This document shows, in pieces, positions 8,082 through 16,383 of a stretch of DNA of 64,000 nt. The DNA lies in the NCBI GenBank assembly GCA_030445275.1, contig JAUCSE010000001.1:23305-87304 (forward strand), given 5' to 3'. Position 1 is the stretch's first letter. The number at the start of each line of letters is the position of its first letter. Below the pieces are notes generated by a model. It was not told the origin of the DNA. It was given only the letters and a program-made list of their open reading frames with translations, and made no database searches. Source of the DNA: Mucilaginibacter sp. (lineage in GTDB: Bacteria; Bacteroidota; Bacteroidia; Sphingobacteriales; Sphingobacteriaceae). The position numbers were made by a program, and so were the translations under genes.

Positions 8082-9170
8082 GTGATCATTGCCCTATCAA
8101 TAACCCTTTTTTTTATCATCCTGCGTTTTACGGTTACGCTGTTCAATTTTATATCCAATCCTAAATTGCACAGGGTAGCTAAACAGTATACCGACAGGGT
8201 ATCTATACTGATCCCGGTGCGCAATGAAGCCGATAATATATTAATCCTGCTCCGGTCAATCCACAGGCATGATTATCAAAACTACGAGGTGATCATATTG
8301 GATGATGACTCAACCGATGATACTTACGCGGTTTGCTCGGCATTTGCGGCAGATCATCCGCGTTTTAGGGTGGTAAAGGGAGAGCCATTGCCTAATGGCT
8401 GGATAGGTAAAAATTATGCCTGCCATCAACTGGCTCAATTGGCCGATGGCAAATATTTGCTCTTTTTAGATGCCGATGAAGAGGTTAAACAGGGACTGAT
8501 CAATAGCACAGTGCACCGCATGCATTTACATCAGCTGGGTTTATTAAGCCTGTTCACCAACCAGCAAATGGATACCCCAGGCGAAAGAGCGGTGGTACCC
8601 CTGATGCATTTTATATTGTTAAACCTGCTGCCCATACGCTTAATTTACCTGATAAAAAACGCGTCGATAGCGGCAGCCAGTGGCCAGTTTATGTTGTTTG
8701 ATGCTGCCATATATCGTAAGCACCAATGGCATAAAGCGGTTAAAAATAAAGTGGTTGAGGATGTGGAGATCATGCGGCTCATTAAAGCCGAAGCTTATAA
8801 TGGCGAAGCACTGCTGGCCAACGGTATGATCAGCTGTCGCATGTATAAAACCTATAACGAAGCTATAAACGGTTTTGGTAAAAACTTTCTGGCTGCTTTT
8901 AACTATAGCATCATTGGTTTTTTGGTTTACATTGTATTAATTATAGGTGGCCCCATGATTGTGATCATGACGCTGAACCTGCCCATGCTATTTTTTATGC
9001 TGGGTTTAATACTGCTTTCCCGTATCATGATCTCGCTGTTATCAGATCAAAGCGCTTTGAATAATGTGATCATGCATCCCCTGCAAATGTTTAACATGCT
9101 GCTCATAGCGTTTATATCTATACAAAAATACCTCACCAGAACCACTACATGGAAGGGGCGTAAAATTTGA
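8082..9170 (+). CDS. Family 2 glycosyltransferase, CruC/CruG-like
   Basis: Membrane glycosyltransferase predicted to put a sugar on a hydroxylated carotenoid. The 362 residues have an N-terminal membrane helix, the GT2 core (VSILIPVRNEADN, then ILDDDSTDD and LFLDADEEV as nucleotide-sugar and metal sites), and two or three C-terminal helices at about 280-350. The start is GTG 8082. CruC of Chlorobaculum and CruG of cyanobacteria are GT2 enzymes working after CruF on the new hydroxyl group, and here the next gene is cruF, overlapping by 4 nt. The sugar donor cannot be told. An unrelated lipid glycosyltransferase is the alternative. Confidence 0.78.
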   Translation: MIIALSITLFFIILRFTVTLFNFISNPKLHRVAKQYTDRVSILIPVRNEADNILILLRSIHRHDYQNYEVIILDDDSTDDTYAVCSAFAADHPRFRVVKGEPLPNGWIGKNYACHQLAQLADGKYLLFLDADEEVKQGLINSTVHRMHLHQLGLLSLFTNQQMDTPGERAVVPLMHFILLNLLPIRLIYLIKNASIAAASGQFMLFDAAIYRKHQWHKAVKNKVVEDVEIMRLIKAEAYNGEALLANGMISCRMYKTYNEAINGFGKNFLAAFNYSIIGFLVYIVLIIGGPMIVIMTLNLPMLFFMLGLILLSRIMISLLSDQSALNNVIMHPLQMFNMLLIAFISIQKYLTRTTTWKGRKI

Positions 9171-9823
9171 AAACCTTATTGAATGCAACGATAAGCCGGC
9201 CCAATCGCATCGCCATCATTATTATCGTGCTGTTTCACATGGTTGGGTTAATAGGTTTTATATTGCCATCGCTCGATGTGGTGTTTTTACAGTTGGTACC
9301 CTGGCATTTACTGCTGATGACCGGTGTAATCATATACAGCCATAACCGGCCCGATAGCAGGCTGTTGCTTTTTGCACTGCTCACCTTTATCATTGGCTTT
9401 ATGGCTGAGTTTACCGGGGTTCATACCGGCTGGCTGTTTGGAAGCTATAGCTATGGCGAAACATTAGGTATCCAACTGTTCCACATACCGCTGATGATCG
9501 GTGTAAACTGGTTTTTGCTCATCTACTCCACCGGAGTGGTATTGCAGCGCAGCAGGATCAAAAATACAGTAGTCAGGATAATTACCGGAGCCGTGATCCT
9601 GGTAATGCTTGATATACTGATTGAACCTATAGCCACCCACTTTGACTACTGGCACTGGGCGGGTAACAGCATCCCTCTAAAAAATTATGTCTGCTGGTTC
9701 TTACTAAGTGCGCTACTGCTGTTCATCTTCGAAAAATTTAAATTTAAACACCAAAGCATGGTAGCCGCTGTGCTACTGATCATGCAGTTTGTGTTTTTTG
9801 GGGTGCTGGGGATAGTGGGGTAA
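9167..9823 (+). CDS. cruF: CruF-type carotenoid 1,2-hydratase (DUF422)
   Basis: Integral membrane protein of the DUF422/CruF family, which adds water to the 1',2' double bond of the psi end of monocyclic carotenoids and creates the tertiary hydroxyl used for glycosylation. The 218 residues form about seven hydrophobic helices, with the family-like stretches GFMAEFTGVHTGWLFGSYSY and IPLMIGVNWFLL and a later DILIEPIATHFDYWHW segment bearing acidic residues and His. The start is TTG 9167, overlapping the glycosyltransferase stop (TTGA), which suggests translational coupling; the first internal ATG would remove part of helix 1. It is last in the five-gene operon. Confidence 0.85.
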   Translation: MKTLLNATISRPNRIAIIIIVLFHMVGLIGFILPSLDVVFLQLVPWHLLLMTGVIIYSHNRPDSRLLLFALLTFIIGFMAEFTGVHTGWLFGSYSYGETLGIQLFHIPLMIGVNWFLLIYSTGVVLQRSRIKNTVVRIITGAVILVMLDILIEPIATHFDYWHWAGNSIPLKNYVCWFLLSALLLFIFEKFKFKHQSMVAAVLLIMQFVFFGVLGIVG

Positions 9824-9835
9824 GCCTCTAAAAAA

Positions 9836-10028
9836 TGTCATTTCGATAGAATTGGGTGGGAATAAGCGTGGTGCGAAAGAGAAATCTTGTACTCCATGCA
9901 TAGTTGATATGCAAGTCGCATAAGATTTCTCCTCGTTCCTCCTCGCAATGACATGTTTTTGTTTAAAAAAATCCTGTTAATCCTTCAATCCCATAAATCC
10001 CGGTTCAGACAAAATCTTGGTTCAGACA
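9836..10028. repeat. Two palindromic repeats between cruF and ispH
   Basis: 9836-9953 is an imperfect palindrome starting TGTCATTTCGA and ending in CGCAATGACA, with AAGATTTCTCCTCG in its right arm; relatives lie at 14653, 20720, 26356 and 46559. 9970-10028 is a half-copy of the GGTTCAGAC family (also at 14491, 48601 and 62115). They occupy nearly all of the gap between cruF and ispH. Confidence 0.8.
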
Positions 10029-10081
10029 ATCCCCCAAACAAAAAATCACACAATCATTACCATCAACGGTTATTTTTGCCG

Positions 10082-10089
10082 TAAATTTG
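10082..10089 (+). promoter_or_regulatory. -7 promoter element of ispH
   Basis: TAAATTTG matches the Bacteroidota -7 consensus TAnnTTTG. Only 7 nt separate it from the ispH ATG at 10097, so the transcript would have almost no leader. Confidence 0.6.
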
Positions 10090-10096
10090 TAACGCA

Positions 10097-10948
10097 ATGG
10101 GAGAGTATCAGTTAAAGGTTACTATTGATCAGGATTCAGGCTTTTGCTTTGGAGTGGTTTACGCCATTGATATGGCCGAGGAAATACTGGCCGAAGAGGG
10201 CTACCTGTACTGCCTGGGCGATATTGTGCATAATGATGAAGAGGTGGAAAGGCTTAAAGTCCAGGGTCTGCGTATTATTGAACATGCCGAACTGAAAAAC
10301 CTGCAAAACGAAAAAGTGCTGATCCGCGCACACGGCGAGGCTCCCGAAACTTACCGTATAGCTTTAGAAAACAATATTACCCTGATTGATGCATCGTGCC
10401 CGGTTGTTTTAAAACTGCAAAACAGGATAAAAACCTCCTACGATGCCAACGAGAAGATCCTGATATTTGGTAAACATGGTCATGCCGAAGTAATTGGCCT
10501 GGAAGGGCAAACCAATAACGAAGCCCTGGTTTTTCAGGACATTGCCGAACTGGATAATGTGGAGCTGCCGCAGAATATTACACTATACACCCAGACCACC
10601 AAAAGCATGGAAAAGTTTTATGGCGTAAAGGACGAGCTGATAGCCCGCGGATACAACCTGAAAGCAAACGATACCATTTGCCGCCAGGTATCAAACCGGG
10701 ATAAGGACCTGCCCAAGTTTGTAAGTCGCTTTGATAAAATTGTTTTTGTATCAGGTCGCAAGTCATCAAACGGAAAGGTATTGTTTGAGGTGTGCCGCAA
10801 GCATAATCCCAATACTCATTTCATATCGTCATCAAGCGAGTTGGATAAAGCCATGTTTTCGGCAAACGATACCATTGGCATAGCCGGCGCCACATCAACC
10901 CCCATGTGGCTGATGCAACAAGTAAAAACCGCGCTCGAACAATTTTAG
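10097..10948 (+). CDS. ispH: 4-hydroxy-3-methylbut-2-enyl diphosphate reductase
   Basis: Last enzyme of the MEP pathway: an iron-sulfur protein reducing HMBPP to IPP and DMAPP. The three cluster-binding cysteines are C17 (SGFCFGV), C101 (DASCPVV) and C195 (NDTICRQ), and the substrate-binding RAHGE is at 77-81. The length of 283 and the sequence blocks fit the IspH/LytB family well. It sits between the cruF operon and the ketolase gene, so isoprenoid supply and carotenoid tailoring are clustered. It has its own promoter-like element 7 nt upstream. Confidence 0.96.
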   Translation: MGEYQLKVTIDQDSGFCFGVVYAIDMAEEILAEEGYLYCLGDIVHNDEEVERLKVQGLRIIEHAELKNLQNEKVLIRAHGEAPETYRIALENNITLIDASCPVVLKLQNRIKTSYDANEKILIFGKHGHAEVIGLEGQTNNEALVFQDIAELDNVELPQNITLYTQTTKSMEKFYGVKDELIARGYNLKANDTICRQVSNRDKDLPKFVSRFDKIVFVSGRKSSNGKVLFEVCRKHNPNTHFISSSSELDKAMFSANDTIGIAGATSTPMWLMQQVKTALEQF

Positions 10949-10978
10949 CAGCACGCTTTTTGCTGTTATCAAGTACAC

Positions 10979-11677
10979 ATGCAAAAAAGCCCCTCCAATA
11001 TAGGTTTATTGATTGCCCTGCTGGTACTGGGCTGTTGGGCCGCCTCCATCATATTACTGATGCAATGGCATTTTAGCTTTGCCAATCCCTTGTTATATTT
11101 ATTTATCCTGGTGCAAATGCATTTGTATACCGGCCTGTTTATCACCGCGCATGATGCCATGCACGGCACGGTATCGTCCAATCGTACTTTAAATAATGCC
11201 ATTGGGTATAGCTGTACTTTTTTATACGCCTCATTCTGGTACCCTAAACTGTACACCAAACATCACCAGCATCACAACCATGTACATACTGAGCAAGATC
11301 CTGATTACCATCAAGGTGCCTTTTGGAGCTGGTATGTAAGGTTTATCCGCAATTACCTTTCCATATGGCAAATTGTAGTGATGGCCATTTTGTTTAACAT
11401 TCTAAAACTGTGGATACCGCAGCCCAACCTGATTATGTTTTGGGTAGCGCCATCGTTATTAAGCACTTTGCAGCTGTTTTATTTTGGTACCTATCAACCG
11501 CATAAGGGCGCGCATGACAACAGGCATTTTGCCCGCAGTCAGACCAGAAATCATGTATTGGCGTTCTTGTCCTGCTATTTTTTTGGTTACCATTATGAGC
11601 ACCATGATTCGCCTGGTACGCCTTGGTGGTTATTGTGGAGAAGCCCCCAGCCCCCGCCAGCCGGTGGGGCAGCATAA
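10979..11677 (+). CDS. crtW: CrtW-type beta-carotene ketolase (membrane fatty-acid hydroxylase fold)
   Basis: Di-iron membrane oxygenase expected to add a keto group at C-4 of a beta-ionone ring. The histidine boxes are HDAMH at 58-62, HHQHH at 95-99 and HYEHH at 205-209, with four hydrophobic helices between them; GTPWW after the last box is typical of CrtW. A fatty-acid desaturase role is less likely given the 232-residue length and the neighbours. Odd: the last 11 residues (222-232, SPQPPPAGGAA) are encoded by a CCCC/GGGG palindromic repeat like the one at 13415-13439, so the natural C terminus seems replaced by repeat read-through. It starts 30 nt after ispH, probably in one operon. Confidence 0.82.
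   Translation: MQKSPSNIGLLIALLVLGCWAASIILLMQWHFSFANPLLYLFILVQMHLYTGLFITAHDAMHGTVSSNRTLNNAIGYSCTFLYASFWYPKLYTKHHQHHNHVHTEQDPDYHQGAFWSWYVRFIRNYLSIWQIVVMAILFNILKLWIPQPNLIMFWVAPSLLSTLQLFYFGTYQPHKGAHDNRHFARSQTRNHVLAFLSCYFFGYHYEHHDSPGTPWWLLWRSPQPPPAGGAA
11642..11677. repeat. CCCC/GGGG palindromic repeat overlapping the crtW stop
   Basis: Sequence of the form AGCCCCC-AGCCCCC with an opposing GGTGGGGC forms a short stem and also encodes the last 11 residues and stop codon of the ketolase. A related element lies between genes at 13415-13439. Confidence 0.65.
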
Positions 11678-11758
11678 AATGACGTATTGGGAATTATTAA
11701 AGATTGAAAGTGTAACGTTAGTTGTTTTCATATTGTCTTAGCAGCAAAATATAAACCG

Positions 11759-13036
11759 ATGAAATTCATTCTATCATTATACTTTCTATTAATAGTTCTT
11801 GTTAGTTGGCAACAAAATGAAAAAAAAGGCTTAACTCACGAATTGGTCAGAACAGAAACAGACGAAATTTATAATAAATTGGTGAAAATCAGAAGAGATT
11901 TTCATGCAAACCCTGAACTGGCAGGACATGAAAACCGAACCCAGGAAATCATAAAACAGTATTTGTTGAATTTAGGGTTTGAAGTTAAAGCAGACATTTA
12001 TGGGCATAGTATTGTAGGCATCTTAAATGGTGAAAAAAAGGGAAAGAAGATAGCTTGGCGGGCTGAGATGGATGCCTTACCAAATGATTTTCCTGACGAG
12101 GTTGAGTTTAAATCGAAAGTAAAAGGAGTGCAGCATGGTTGTGGCCATGATGTACATTTAGCAATTGGACTGGGAATAGCGGAAATCCTGGCAAAAAATA
12201 AAGAATCCCTCAATGGAACCGTATATTTTATTTTTCAACCAGAAGAAGAGACCTTTGTTGGAGCAAAAAACATGATCGATTACGGCCTGTTTTCTAAAAT
12301 ACATCCTGATGAAATCTATGGTTTACATGTAACTGATTTGCCGGTAGATAAAATTATGGTTAAGCCAAATGAAATGTTTGCATATCAAAGGCGAATAAGA
12401 ATTGAATTCAAAAATGACTTATCCAAAGAAGACGCTAAAGTACTTACTCAAAAAATTCACAGTTCATTATCCCGTGCGCAAACTGGTAGTAAGCCATGGG
12501 AGATACAACGTATAAGTGATCCTGAAATTGGATTGATGAATCCAAATACAATTTTTAAGGACTACTTAGTTATGGATAATAATTTTGCCATTTATTCAAA
12601 AAAAGGCAAACTTTTTTTAGAAGCGTACTTATACGAAACAGGTCAATCGAATCTCGAAAAAATAATACCTAAAGTTGAACACGTAATTGAGGAAGAAGGT
12701 TACAAAGAAAAATTACTTAACATTTCATTTATACAGGAAAATCCAACAGTGGTTAACAATGATAAATTGACTAAAATAGCAATCAAAACGCTAAACAAAA
12801 TTTATGGGAATGGTTTAATGATGCCTGACTACGGACAGGTTCCTTACTTTAACGATGATTTCGCTTATTTTCAACAAAAGGTACCGGGAGTTTATTTCTT
12901 CTTAGGTGGTTCTAATGCCGAAAAAGGCATAGTAGCAATGAATCATGCGCCGAATTTTACTGTTGATGAAGAAAGTATAAGAATAGGTGTCAGGAGTTTT
13001 TCATCCCTGATTATTGAAAGGCTAAATAAAAAATAA
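11759..13036 (+). CDS. M20-family amidohydrolase/peptidase
   Basis: Zinc-dependent aminoacylase/hippurate-hydrolase type M20D enzyme that splits N-acyl amino acids or similar amides. Visible motifs are HGCGHDVH (metal-binding Cys and His), FQPEEE (catalytic and metal-binding Glu) and the C-terminal NHAPNF. The N terminus (MKFILSLYFLLIVLVSW) looks exported; it resembles a lipoprotein signal but has Trp17 (TGG) where a lipobox Cys would stand, so it may have lost lipidation or simply be an N-anchored protein. The gene is visibly richer in A/T and uses more AAA and AAT codons than its neighbours, hinting at transfer. It is followed by about 430 nt of repeats. Confidence 0.85.
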   Translation: MKFILSLYFLLIVLVSWQQNEKKGLTHELVRTETDEIYNKLVKIRRDFHANPELAGHENRTQEIIKQYLLNLGFEVKADIYGHSIVGILNGEKKGKKIAWRAEMDALPNDFPDEVEFKSKVKGVQHGCGHDVHLAIGLGIAEILAKNKESLNGTVYFIFQPEEETFVGAKNMIDYGLFSKIHPDEIYGLHVTDLPVDKIMVKPNEMFAYQRRIRIEFKNDLSKEDAKVLTQKIHSSLSRAQTGSKPWEIQRISDPEIGLMNPNTIFKDYLVMDNNFAIYSKKGKLFLEAYLYETGQSNLEKIIPKVEHVIEEEGYKEKLLNISFIQENPTVVNNDKLTKIAIKTLNKIYGNGLMMPDYGQVPYFNDDFAYFQQKVPGVYFFLGGSNAEKGIVAMNHAPNFTVDEESIRIGVRSFSSLIIERLNKK

Positions 13037-13448
13037 AAGTTAGTTGCAGTCGCCCGGCTCCGGCCGGGTGACAATACAAAACCACGTCATTGCGAGGCAC
13101 GAAGCAATCTCTATGCTGTACAGAGCAAATATTTAAGTAATAAACCTTTATTGTGGCCCCGCCTGTGTAGAGATTATTAACGTTGTGTTTGTTTTTATTG
13201 GTATTAATGAGCTCCCTCTGGTCGGTTGTCTTCGTGCCTCGCAATGACGCGTGGAGAGAGAAGGTGCGAGCGATTGTGATCTGTCATGCTAAGCCCCGTC
13301 GAAGCATGGCGGGCTGGCCTCTGCGCACGGCCCTTCGACAAGCTCAGGGTGACAGGCCTGGCTTTATCTTTTACCTTTAGAAGGCTCCGCAGCCATCATT
13401 TATTTGTAATTTGTTCCCCCTTTAGGGGGTTAGGGGGCTAATATTTTT
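13037..13448. repeat. Intergenic repeat cluster before hemH
   Basis: This gene-free stretch holds three elements. 13085-13249 has arms CGTCATTGCGAGGCACGAAG and its complement flanking unrelated sequence that interrupts the palindrome. 13282-13354 is a TGTCATGCT-to-TGACA palindrome with CTTCGACAAGCTCA in its right arm (other copies at 26389 and 49814). 13415-13439 is a CCCCC/GGGGG element. Short open frames here only read through repeats. Confidence 0.8.
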
Positions 13449-13456
13449 TATTTTTG
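13449..13456 (+). promoter_or_regulatory. -7 promoter element of hemH
   Basis: TATTTTTG fits TAnnTTTG and ends 10 nt before the hemH ATG, implying a very short leader. Confidence 0.5.
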
Positions 13457-13466
13457 CAGCTTAGTT

Positions 13467-14486
13467 ATGGGTAAAAAAGCAGTTTTATTGGTGAATTTGG
13501 GTACGCCGGATAGCCCCTCAACGGCCGATGTACGTACTTATCTGAATGAGTTTTTGATGGATCCACGGGTTATTGATATTAACCCGATATCCCGGGCCCT
13601 GTTGGTGCGGGGCGTTATTACTCCGTTCAGAGCGCCAAAATCGGCCAAATTATACCAGGCCATTTGGGACGAGAAAACAGGCTCGCCATTGCTGCATTAC
13701 AGCTTGTTGCAACAGGAGGCCCTGAAACAGCGCCTGGGCGATGAGTATATTGTTGAATTGGCTATGCGCTATCAAAATCCATCTATCGAATCGGCACTGA
13801 ACCGCCTTAAAGATGCTTTGGTTGATGATATACAGGTAATACCGTTATTTCCACAATACGCATCGGCGAGTACTGGGTCGGTTTATGATAAGGTGATGGA
13901 GCTAATCTCTAAATGGCCTACTAAGCCTACCATATCGTTTATCAATTCGTTTCATGATAACGAGGGGATGATAGCCACTTTTGCCGATAATGCGTTGAAA
14001 TATGATCCTGCAAAGTATGATCATGTGTTGTTCAGCTTTCACGGTTTGCCGCAACGGCAACTGATTAAAGCCGACCATACCCAAAAGCACTGTTTAAAAG
14101 TGAATGATTGCTGCCAAACGCTTACTGAGGCCAATAAAAATTGCTATTCGGCACAATCGCACCATACCGCTAAACTGATCGCCGAAAAACTAAATATCCC
14201 CAAAGAAGAATATACCATCTGCTTTCAATCGCGCCTGGGGAATGACCCATGGGTGCAACCCTATACCAGCGAGATTGTAGCTAAACTGGCCAAAGATGGT
14301 AAAAAGAGCCTGCTGGTATTTTGCCCCGCCTTTGTAGCCGACTGCCTGGAAACCGTTTATGAAGTAACCACCGAATACGGTGATGAATTTAAAGCACTCG
14401 GCGGCGAAAAGGTTCAGCTGGTTGAAAGCCTCAATGATTCGCCCATCTGGATTGATGCGTTGGAGAAAATGGTAAGGGAAGGTTAA
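13467..14486 (+). CDS. hemH: Ferrochelatase
   Basis: Inserts ferrous iron into protoporphyrin IX in the last step of heme synthesis. The 339 residues show the ferrochelatase start LLVNLGTPDSPS, the catalytic-histidine region SFHGLP at about 190-195, and the CFQSRLGNDPWVQPYT signature with the C-terminal FCPAFVADCLET block. Several cysteines lie in the HCLKVNDCCQ region, as in many Bacteroidota homologues; whether they bind a cluster is not known. It stands alone with its own promoter between repeat clusters. Confidence 0.96.
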   Translation: MGKKAVLLVNLGTPDSPSTADVRTYLNEFLMDPRVIDINPISRALLVRGVITPFRAPKSAKLYQAIWDEKTGSPLLHYSLLQQEALKQRLGDEYIVELAMRYQNPSIESALNRLKDALVDDIQVIPLFPQYASASTGSVYDKVMELISKWPTKPTISFINSFHDNEGMIATFADNALKYDPAKYDHVLFSFHGLPQRQLIKADHTQKHCLKVNDCCQTLTEANKNCYSAQSHHTAKLIAEKLNIPKEEYTICFQSRLGNDPWVQPYTSEIVAKLAKDGKKSLLVFCPAFVADCLETVYEVTTEYGDEFKALGGEKVQLVESLNDSPIWIDALEKMVREG

Positions 14487-14490
14487 GGGA

Positions 14491-14752
14491 ATTGTCTGAA
14501 CCGGGATTGGTCAGATTGTAGGATTACCACGATTTTAAAAGCTTTGTCATGCTGAGCGCAGCGAAGCATCTATTCGTCGATTTGCATAGTTCGCAAACAG
14601 ATCCTTCACTGCGTTCAGGATGACAAAGTAGAAGGAGGCTCTCAGAAAAATATGTCATTTCGATCCGCCAATCGGCGGAGTGGCAATCGCGAACTTTACA
14701 GCGTGTATCTGCATAGTTCGCGGTTGCTTCGTCGTTCCTCCTCTCAATGACA
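14491..14752. repeat. Cluster of three repeat families after hemH
   Basis: 14491-14525 is a half GTCTGAACCGGGATT element. 14545-14625 is a full TGTCATGCTGAGC palindrome with GAAGCATCTATT in the left arm. 14653-14752 is a TGTCATTTCGA-to-CAATGACA element with an internal CCGCCAATCGGCGG stem. They fill the space between convergent hemH and the aminopeptidase gene. Confidence 0.8.
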
Positions 14753-14763
14753 GCTGGGTGTAT

Positions 14764-16164
14764 TTACCCCCTCAACCCCTCAATTTCCTTCAAAGTCTTC
14801 GGTAAATATTTACCCAGCAAATGGCTGCCGGTGTCGGTTATTAACAAGTTATCCTCAATGCGGATACCGCCAAAATCACGGTAGGTTTGCAATACATCAT
14901 AATTGATAAAATCGGCATATTTCTTTTCGGCAGCCCAACGGTCAATCAGCTCGGGAATAATGTAGATACCAGGTTCAATGGTGAGCATATAACCAGCCTC
15001 CAGCTCGCGGCCCAAACGCAATGATTTCAGTCCGAATACAGTTTCTTTTTTCAGGGTATCGGTATAGCCCACGTATTGTTCGCCCAGATCTTCCATATCG
15101 TGGGTATCTATTCCCAGCATGTGCCCGAGGCCGCATTGAAAGAACATGGTATGCGCGCCAGCGGCAACAGCTTCGGCTGCATCGCCTTTCATCAGATTAA
15201 CCTGGGTAAGGCCCTCTACCAGTTTCTGGCAGGCGGCGAGGTGTATGTCCTTATACCTAACACCCGGTTTTAGCATGCTGATGGCATGGTTCATGGAGTT
15301 AAGCACCACTTCATATAATTCCTTTTGGCGATTGGTAAAGCTGCGCCCGACAGGGAAGGTACGGGTAAGGTCGCCGCCGTAATGCATGTCATTTTCGGCG
15401 CCAATGTCGCTCAGCACCATTTGACCATCCTGCAGGGTATCCCCGTAAAAATGGGTGTGCAGCGTTTGCCCATGTGGTGTTATAATAGCCCCATAACCCA
15501 AACGGCCATTTGCTGTAAGGGCTACTTCGTTGGCTCTGGCTACCAGTTCATATGATTTAATACCGGGGCGGGTAGCTTTGATTACAGCCAGTTGCATATC
15601 TATACTGATGTCAACAGCCTTTTCCATTTCGGCAACCTCCAAAGGTGTTTTTATGACCCGCTGCGCAATAACAGCTTTAATGAGTTTTAGCGATACATGC
15701 TCGGCCACATCCTGCAAGCTTACATTAAACCAGGTTGATAGCTTAATGCGGTTCTCGGGGCGGTATGGTGGTAAAATATGAACTTTGCGGCCGGCTATCA
15801 AGGCTTTATGTACATAATGAATTATCTGGTCGTAGGGTTTGGTTTGGGTAACCCCAACTAGCGATGCCATTTCATGAACGGTAGGCAGGGTGCCTGTCCA
15901 GATAATATCATCCAGACTTAGTTCATTGCCGAATATCACCTCTTCGCCGGTATCGGTATCAATAATGGCGGCAAGGGACTGCACATCCAATCCGAAATAA
16001 TAAAGAAAAGTACTGTCCTGCCTGAAGGGGTAAGTATTGTCTTTATAGTTCATGCTGCTATCCTCGTTACCCAGTAGCAGGATAAGGCCGTCTTGATCAA
16101 TATTTTGTTTTAATATATTCCGGCGGTCGGTATAAACTTGTTTGTCAAAAAGCTGAAGTTTCAT
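14764..16164 (-). CDS. pepP: Xaa-Pro aminopeptidase (M24B)
   Basis: Dimetal aminopeptidase releasing an N-terminal residue before proline. The 466 residues comprise an N-terminal creatinase-like domain (about 1-165) and a pita-bread catalytic domain with metal ligands in SDIGAENDMHYGGDLTR, the histidine in LGHMLGIDTHD, and glutamates in LTIEPGIY and GIRIEDN. The length and layout fit AMPP/PepP. A promoter-like TATATTTG lies just 4 nt upstream of its ATG (16164), suggesting a leaderless mRNA. Confidence 0.92.
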   Translation of the reverse strand: MKLQLFDKQVYTDRRNILKQNIDQDGLILLLGNEDSSMNYKDNTYPFRQDSTFLYYFGLDVQSLAAIIDTDTGEEVIFGNELSLDDIIWTGTLPTVHEMASLVGVTQTKPYDQIIHYVHKALIAGRKVHILPPYRPENRIKLSTWFNVSLQDVAEHVSLKLIKAVIAQRVIKTPLEVAEMEKAVDISIDMQLAVIKATRPGIKSYELVARANEVALTANGRLGYGAIITPHGQTLHTHFYGDTLQDGQMVLSDIGAENDMHYGGDLTRTFPVGRSFTNRQKELYEVVLNSMNHAISMLKPGVRYKDIHLAACQKLVEGLTQVNLMKGDAAEAVAAGAHTMFFQCGLGHMLGIDTHDMEDLGEQYVGYTDTLKKETVFGLKSLRLGRELEAGYMLTIEPGIYIIPELIDRWAAEKKYADFINYDVLQTYRDFGGIRIEDNLLITDTGSHLLGKYLPKTLKEIEGLRG

Positions 16165-16168
16165 AGTA

Positions 16169-16176
16169 CAAATATA
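16169..16176 (-). promoter_or_regulatory. -7 element abutting the aminopeptidase start
   Basis: Read on the minus strand this is TATATTTG, ending 4 nt before the ATG, so transcription would begin at about the start codon. Confidence 0.55.
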
Positions 16177-16383
16177 TTTTTCTTTTAGATGATTTTTGGC
16201 TCACTGGTGGTATTTAGGATGTAATGGTGACAAAACTTTTTAAAGTTTAAAAAAGCTGAATTTTCCATACATTTTGCATCAATTTTAGCGTTTTTTTGAT
16301 CAATTATCGGCAGTTTTTTATCATTTTATGCCCGGTTTTGAACAATTTTCACCGAAAATAAAATTTTAAAAAGTTTTAATGTT

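Noticed and set aside
10969..11259. 96-codon minus-strand frame in crtW
   Set aside because: Shadow of the ketolase gene, whose histidine boxes fix the true strand and frame.
13183..13380. 65-codon plus-strand frame before hemH
   Set aside because: It only reads through two palindromic repeats.
16231..16379. AT-rich 13-nt inverted repeats (AAAACTTTTTAAA and complement) upstream of crtD-side stop
   Set aside because: Low-complexity A/T sequence over a long distance can arise by chance; no other copies or regulatory context were seen.
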